Shown here piece after piece: positions 6,346-9,472 of a stretch of 9,472 bases of DNA; the first letter of the stretch is position 1; the number at the start of each line of letters is the position of its first letter. The notes beneath the pieces are model-generated. The model worked only from the letters and a program-made list of their open reading frames with translations. It made no database searches and was not told the DNA's origin. Origin of the DNA: Alphaproteobacteria bacterium. GTDB taxonomy: Bacteria; Pseudomonadota; Alphaproteobacteria; Caulobacterales; Maricaulaceae. Location: assembly GCA_030428405.1 (NCBI GenBank), contig JAUIEH010000075.1, forward strand, positions 1 through 9,472. Direction: 5' to 3'. A program made the position numbers and the translations under genes.

Positions 6346-7091
6346 GACCGCCCCGCGCCGCCGAGAAGCCCTGCGCGGCGCAGGATCACAGGCATGACCG
6401 CCAGCACGGCGAGACCCAGAAAGCCGAGCACGAGACGCGGATCAGAAAGAAGCGAGAGATCAACGCGCGCGCCTTCCGCGAGCGCCTCGCCGACGCCTGC
6501 GCCAATGGCGGCGTAGGCAAGCGTTCCCGGAATTATGCCGAGCGCGGTCGCGCCCGCGAAGGTCGCTATCCTGACACGGAACAAAGCCGGGGCCACATTG
6601 ACCAGAAAAAACGGCAGCGGAATGAGCCGCAACATGACGATGTAGAAAAACGAGTCGCGCTCGAAGCCTGCGCGGAATTTCTCAAGCTTGCCGCCCATGC
6701 GTGCACGGATTGCGTCCTGAAATGCAGTGCGCGCGGCGATGAAAATCAACACCGCGCCCGTCGTCGCGCCGAGCCAGGCGTAAAATCCGCCAAAGGCCCA
6801 GCCGAACAACACGCCCGCCGCCATGGTCAGCCACAAAGCGCCGGGCAGCGAAATCGTCACGGCGCCGGCGTAAAGCGCCACAAAGCCCAGCCCCGCGAGC
6901 GCGGGATGAGCGCCCGCCCATTCTCGCCAGGCGTCATAATTTTCGCGCAGCGTCTCCAGCGAGACATGACGGTGCAGGCCACTGGCGAACGCTGCGACCA
7001 ACAACAACACGATCAGGGCGATGGGCCCGAACCGGCGCAGCGTTGAAACGGCCGAAGCGCGCGTGCGCGCGGATGCGTCGTGTTGGGCGAT
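6342..7091 (-). CDS. TVP38/TMEM64 (SNARE-associated, DedA-like) membrane protein with apparent ATC start
   Basis: About 249 residues from the proposed start. Family members are polytopic inner-membrane proteins linked to lipid or membrane homeostasis; the exact activity here is unknown. Hydrophobic segments lie at about 21-38, 65-82, 84-120, 148-170, 175-201 and 220-237. The family core is visible: SLPGALWLTMAAGVLFG (81-97), a Gly-rich GATTGA (108-113), and MLRLIPLPFFLVNVAP (153-168). The first standard start, GTG at 7010, would cut the first membrane helix and has no ribosome binding site. The frame stays open upstream to TAG at 7116-7118 with no ATG, GTG or TTG. The only well-placed codon is ATC at 7089-7091, seven bases after AAAGGAG. 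It overlaps the oxidoreductase by 4 bp. The family is sure; the start is likely but unusual. Confidence 0.9.
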   Translation of the reverse strand: MAQHDASARTRASAVSTLRRFGPIALIVLLLVAAFASGLHRHVSLETLRENYDAWREWAGAHPALAGLGFVALYAGAVTISLPGALWLTMAAGVLFGWAFGGFYAWLGATTGAVLIFIAARTAFQDAIRARMGGKLEKFRAGFERDSFFYIVMLRLIPLPFFLVNVAPALFRVRIATFAGATALGIIPGTLAYAAIGAGVGEALAEGARVDLSLLSDPRLVLGFLGLAVLAVMPVILRRAGLLGGAGRS

Positions 7092-7098
7092 GGCGAAG

Positions 7099-7105
7099 CT
7101 CCTTT
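7099..7105 (-). promoter_or_regulatory. Strong ribosome binding site facing an ATC codon
   Basis: AAAGGAG on the minus strand, seven bases before ATC (7089-7091) in the TVP38 frame. No ATG, GTG or TTG in any frame lies at a usable distance downstream, so this site appears to serve the ATC. Confidence 0.6.
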
Positions 7106-7114
7106 GCGCGTGAG

Positions 7115-7138
7115 ACTAGCGCGAAAGCGATCGCGCAA
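7115..7138 (-). promoter_or_regulatory. Possible promoter of the TVP38-oxidoreductase-kinase operon
   Basis: TTGCGCG (7132-7138), 11 bases, then GCTAGTCT beginning at 7120 on the minus strand. The -35-like heptamer is identical to the one proposed for the tRNA gene, and the -10 matches GCtAnAwC only in part. Transcription would begin near 7107, just before the AAAGGAG, giving a very short leader. The element overlaps a 6-bp inverted repeat, GCGCGA/TCGCGC (7119-7124 and 7131-7136). The intergenic gap after the ATP-grasp gene is only about 70-95 bp, so read-through from upstream is also possible. Confidence 0.3.
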
Positions 7139-7186
7139 GCGTGTCACGTCCGAAGCTTTCAATGTCAAAGCGTCGTGATCGCGCCG

Positions 7187-8167
7187 TCAGTTCGGCGTTG
7201 CCGGTCCCGGCTTTTCGCCGACGCGGAAGGCGGCCATCGCCAGCTTGCAGCGCTCAGTCGGATCGTCCGGAATCGTTTCCAGCGTATCGACATATTTCAG
7301 GCGCGGGCGCATGCCCTCGCCGTTCGCGACCTGGATTGAGATGCCTGGCCGGGCGTTCACTTCGAGCATGGTCGGGCCCATGGACGCGTCGATGACGAGG
7401 TCGACGCCGACATAGCCAAGGCCAAGCGCGGAACCGAGCCGAGCGGCGTATTCCAGCGCTTCCGACCAGAACGGGATTTCGATCTTAGTGACCGGTATCT
7501 CGAAATCGGGATGGTCGTCGATGGTCGCGCCCAGGCACACCGCTTTCGTTGTCATGCCGGTGGCGATGTCCACGCCGACGCCGACGCCGCCCATATGGAG
7601 ATTGGCCTTGCCGTCCGACATCGAGGTCGGCAGGCGCAGCATCGCCATGACGGGCACGCCTCGGTAAACGATGATGCGCAGATCGGGCACGCCGCGAAAC
7701 GAAACATCTTCCAGAATCGGGTGCGTGCGCAGGCGCTGCTCGACAATGACGCGGTCCGAACCGCCGCCGAGCGAATACATGCCGCTCAAAAGATTGTTGA
7801 GATGGAAGCGCACATCCTCCCAGGACAGAAGATGTCCGGAGGCCTTGCGCAGGCCGGTCTGGGAAACCCCGCCAATGACCAGAATGCCGCCGCCGCCGGA
7901 GCCGCGCGAAGGCTTGATGACAAACTCGCGATGCTCGCGCGAGATGGCCTGCAGCTTGGCGAAGTCGGCGGGAAATTCGAGTACGGCGTATGTTTCAGCA
8001 ACCTGGACGCCGGCTTCGGCGGCGAGCTGCTTGGTGACGATCTTGTCGTCGACAAGCTCGTATAGCCGGCGTTTGTTCTGGGTAAAGACGTAATCGAGAT
8101 TACGCTCATTAATGCCGATGACGCCGTTTGCGCGAAGGCCCGCGTGAATGGCGAAGATGTTGAACAT
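7187..8167 (-). CDS. RimK-related ATP-grasp protein (alpha-L-glutamate ligase-like)
   Basis: 326 residues, usual length. ATP-grasp enzymes activate a carboxylate as acyl phosphate and join it to an amine; the substrate of this subgroup is not established to my knowledge. Seen: the N-terminal subgroup segment GVIGINERNLDYVF (15-28) and VDDKIVTKQLA (39-49); the ATP-binding Lys and Gly-rich loop VIKPSRGSGGGGI (83-95, Lys85); the adenine-side VEQRL (142-146, Glu143); PDLRIIVYRG (161-170); GVDLVID (254-260, Asp256); and the Mg-binding, catalytic MLEVNARPG (267-275, Glu269, Asn271, Arg273). These core residues are present, so the protein looks catalytically competent. No membrane segment is seen, so it is probably cytoplasmic. 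It starts 10 bp after the stop of the 7-TM transglutaminase-like gene and is presumably translated with it. The tail after about 308 is short and proline-rich. Confidence 0.93.
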   Translation of the reverse strand: MFNIFAIHAGLRANGVIGINERNLDYVFTQNKRRLYELVDDKIVTKQLAAEAGVQVAETYAVLEFPADFAKLQAISREHREFVIKPSRGSGGGGILVIGGVSQTGLRKASGHLLSWEDVRFHLNNLLSGMYSLGGGSDRVIVEQRLRTHPILEDVSFRGVPDLRIIVYRGVPVMAMLRLPTSMSDGKANLHMGGVGVGVDIATGMTTKAVCLGATIDDHPDFEIPVTKIEIPFWSEALEYAARLGSALGLGYVGVDLVIDASMGPTMLEVNARPGISIQVANGEGMRPRLKYVDTLETIPDDPTERCKLAMAAFRVGEKPGPATPN

Positions 8168-8177
8168 CGCCCGCGCC

Positions 8178-9472
8178 CTACCGCCCGCTCAGCGCCCTGA
8201 AGCGCATATATTCGGTGAGCTTGAAGCCGTTATAGCGGCCAAGCGCGATGGTCAGCGCCAGGACGACGAGCAATAGCTCCGGGAAGGTGAAGACCAGATG
8301 CTCAACGGGGTCCGTGATGATGACCAGATAGCTGAGCACGGCGGCGGCGAGCGAGCCGACGCCCTTCTTCAGGGCTTCGCGCGCGCCCAATTCGTCCCAG
8401 GTGAGCGACATGCGCTCAATCGTCATTGTCAGGATGACCAGCGGGAAGAGCGAGATTGAGAGGCCAAGCGAAATGCCGAAGGAGTTCGACACGATGGCTA
8501 TGATCGCCATGAGCAAGGTGACGAAGGTCAAAACCGAGGCGAGACGCGGCACGAGGAGAAGCTGCAGCCGGTTGAAATAAGCGCGCAGCGCCAGACCGAT
8601 CATGACGATCAGCGTGAACAATATGAGCCCGGTCAGAAGCGAGGTCTCGCGGAACGACAAGGCGATCAGCACCGGCATGAACGTGCCGTAGGTCGGCAAC
8701 CCGATGACCTGCCGGAAAAACGCGATCAGCAAGGCGCCAACCGGCACGAGCAGGAGAACGGCGAAAACGTCCTGCGTATGCAAAGGCAGGTTCAGGAGCG
8801 AGAGCGCCGCCACGATCGGCGCCTGGCTTTCGCCGCGACGCAAGGCTTCGGTGACGGAGTCCTGCGGTCGGCGTTCGACAGCGAAGGAGACATAAACGTC
8901 GTTGACGCCGGAATAGCGCACCAGCGGCAGATCCGTCGTCGACAATGGCAAGAGCCGCTGCGGGTCGAGCGATTCGCCCGTTTGCGGATCAAGCGTGCGC
9001 CAGCGGCCATTGCGCCATAAGCGCACCCAGCGCGTGATCGGCACGTCGCGCGCGCGGTCTGACAGGCGCAGGCCCTCGACGCGCTCGGCGGGAATGCCCG
9101 CGGCGTTCAACACCACTTCGAGCCGGCGCGCGGGATCGTTCATTTCCGAAGGTCCGCCTGCGCGCAGAGCACGCACGCGCTCGTCGTCCGTGGCTGCAAG
9201 CGTCTCGATGACCTGGTCGATAAAGCCCTCGTCATCGGCCGAGCGCTCGCGCGCATCGTCGATGATTTCGTCGAGTGCGAATAGGAACGGGGTTTGTTCC
9301 TCGCGCGCGGCCTCGCGGCGCGCATCATCGCCATAAGTGTCGTCGGCTTCCGGCGTGTCTTCTTCGCGATCGACGGCGCTGTCGAGCTCGACCAGCACGG
9401 CGCGATAGAAAACGGTGGCCCGGTTCTCCAGGCGGCGGCGCTCGAAACGCGCAAAGCGGTCGGTGCCCGCAC
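8178..9472 (-). CDS. Inactive transglutaminase-fold / 7-TM membrane protein (UUP1-like), 5' end cut by window
   Basis: 430 residues are visible; the frame is open through the right edge, so the start is outside. A GTG at 9398 is not the start, because family-like sequence continues upstream (RLENRATVFYRAVLVEL, visible residues about 16-32). Numbered from the window edge, residues 1 to about 230 form an extracytoplasmic region with an acidic stretch and a transglutaminase-like fold. The catalytic triad is visibly broken: Asn111/Asp112 sit where Cys is expected, Arg147 (TRWVRLW) replaces His, and only Asp161 (LDPQTGE) remains. Residues about 233-411 hold seven hydrophobic segments, with the family hallmark GLPTYGTFMPVLIALSFRET (257-276). 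It is paired with the ATP-grasp gene 10 bp downstream. In other proteobacteria this pair travels with a retropepsin-like (RimB-type) protease, which may lie just off the right edge. Its role is probably that of a membrane receptor or partner; this is inference. Confidence 0.92.
   Translation of the reverse strand, partial: AGTDRFARFERRRLENRATVFYRAVLVELDSAVDREEDTPEADDTYGDDARREAAREEQTPFLFALDEIIDDARERSADDEGFIDQVIETLAATDDERVRALRAGGPSEMNDPARRLEVVLNAAGIPAERVEGLRLSDRARDVPITRWVRLWRNGRWRTLDPQTGESLDPQRLLPLSTTDLPLVRYSGVNDVYVSFAVERRPQDSVTEALRRGESQAPIVAALSLLNLPLHTQDVFAVLLLVPVGALLIAFFRQVIGLPTYGTFMPVLIALSFRETSLLTGLILFTLIVMIGLALRAYFNRLQLLLVPRLASVLTFVTLLMAIIAIVSNSFGISLGLSISLFPLVILTMTIERMSLTWDELGAREALKKGVGSLAAAVLSYLVIITDPVEHLVFTFPELLLVVLALTIALGRYNGFKLTEYMRFRALSGR

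Noticed and set aside
7163..7168. Perfect TTGACA on the minus strand upstream of the TVP38 gene
   Set aside because: The hexamers 16-18 bases downstream (such as GACACG) do not resemble a -10 box, and no GCTANA-type box lies at 10-14 bases.
8178..9398. GTG at 9398 as the start of the 7-TM transglutaminase-like gene
   Set aside because: The frame continues open to the window edge with family-like sequence, so the gene is cut by the edge and does not start there.

Overview
The window is GC-rich DNA (about 65% by eye, with strongly GC-biased third codon positions) and looks like a chromosomal stretch from an alphaproteobacterium. Supporting signs are the gene families, an orphan sensor kinase of a type I associate with alphaproteobacteria, and promoter-like elements resembling the Caulobacter housekeeping pattern (TTGaCgS, 10-14 nt, GCtAnAwC). 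The Hyphomonadaceae/Parvularculaceae neighbourhood is a guess. I see no insertion sequence, phage gene, CRISPR array or other clear sign of recent transfer.

Layout from left to right: (1) A complete tRNA-Arg(ACG) on the minus strand with a plausible promoter. (2) About 480 bp without a convincing gene. It holds small GC hairpins and a 53-codon open frame that looks coding but has no upstream start codon. (3) A divergent pair separated by about 70 bp: a P1/DmpA-type (S58) self-processing aminopeptidase on the minus strand, and a gamma-glutamyltranspeptidase predicted to be a lipoprotein on the plus strand. Both act on peptides or amides through an N-terminal nucleophile made by self-cleavage. 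(4) A compact minus-strand operon, read from right to left: a TVP38/TMEM64 (SNARE-associated, DedA-like) membrane protein, a MerA-like FAD disulfide oxidoreductase overlapping it by 4 bp, and an orphan HAMP/HisKA sensor histidine kinase about 15 bp further on. The kinase stop overlaps the convergent ggt stop. (5) A second minus-strand pair 10 bp apart: a membrane protein with an inactivated transglutaminase fold and a 7-TM domain (cut by the right edge), and a RimK-related ATP-grasp ligase-like protein. These belong to a conserved but poorly understood cassette that in other proteobacteria includes a retropepsin-like (RimB-type) protease.

The most notable points are these. The TVP38 gene has no ATG, GTG or TTG codon able to give a complete first membrane helix. 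The only well-placed start is an ATC, seven bases after a perfect AAAGGAG, just below an in-frame stop. An orphan redox- or membrane-linked kinase is co-transcribed with the TVP38/oxidoreductase pair. The inactive-transglutaminase/ATP-grasp cassette visibly lacks two of three catalytic residues. No wholly new system can be claimed from this window; the last two operons are the best candidates for undescribed biology.
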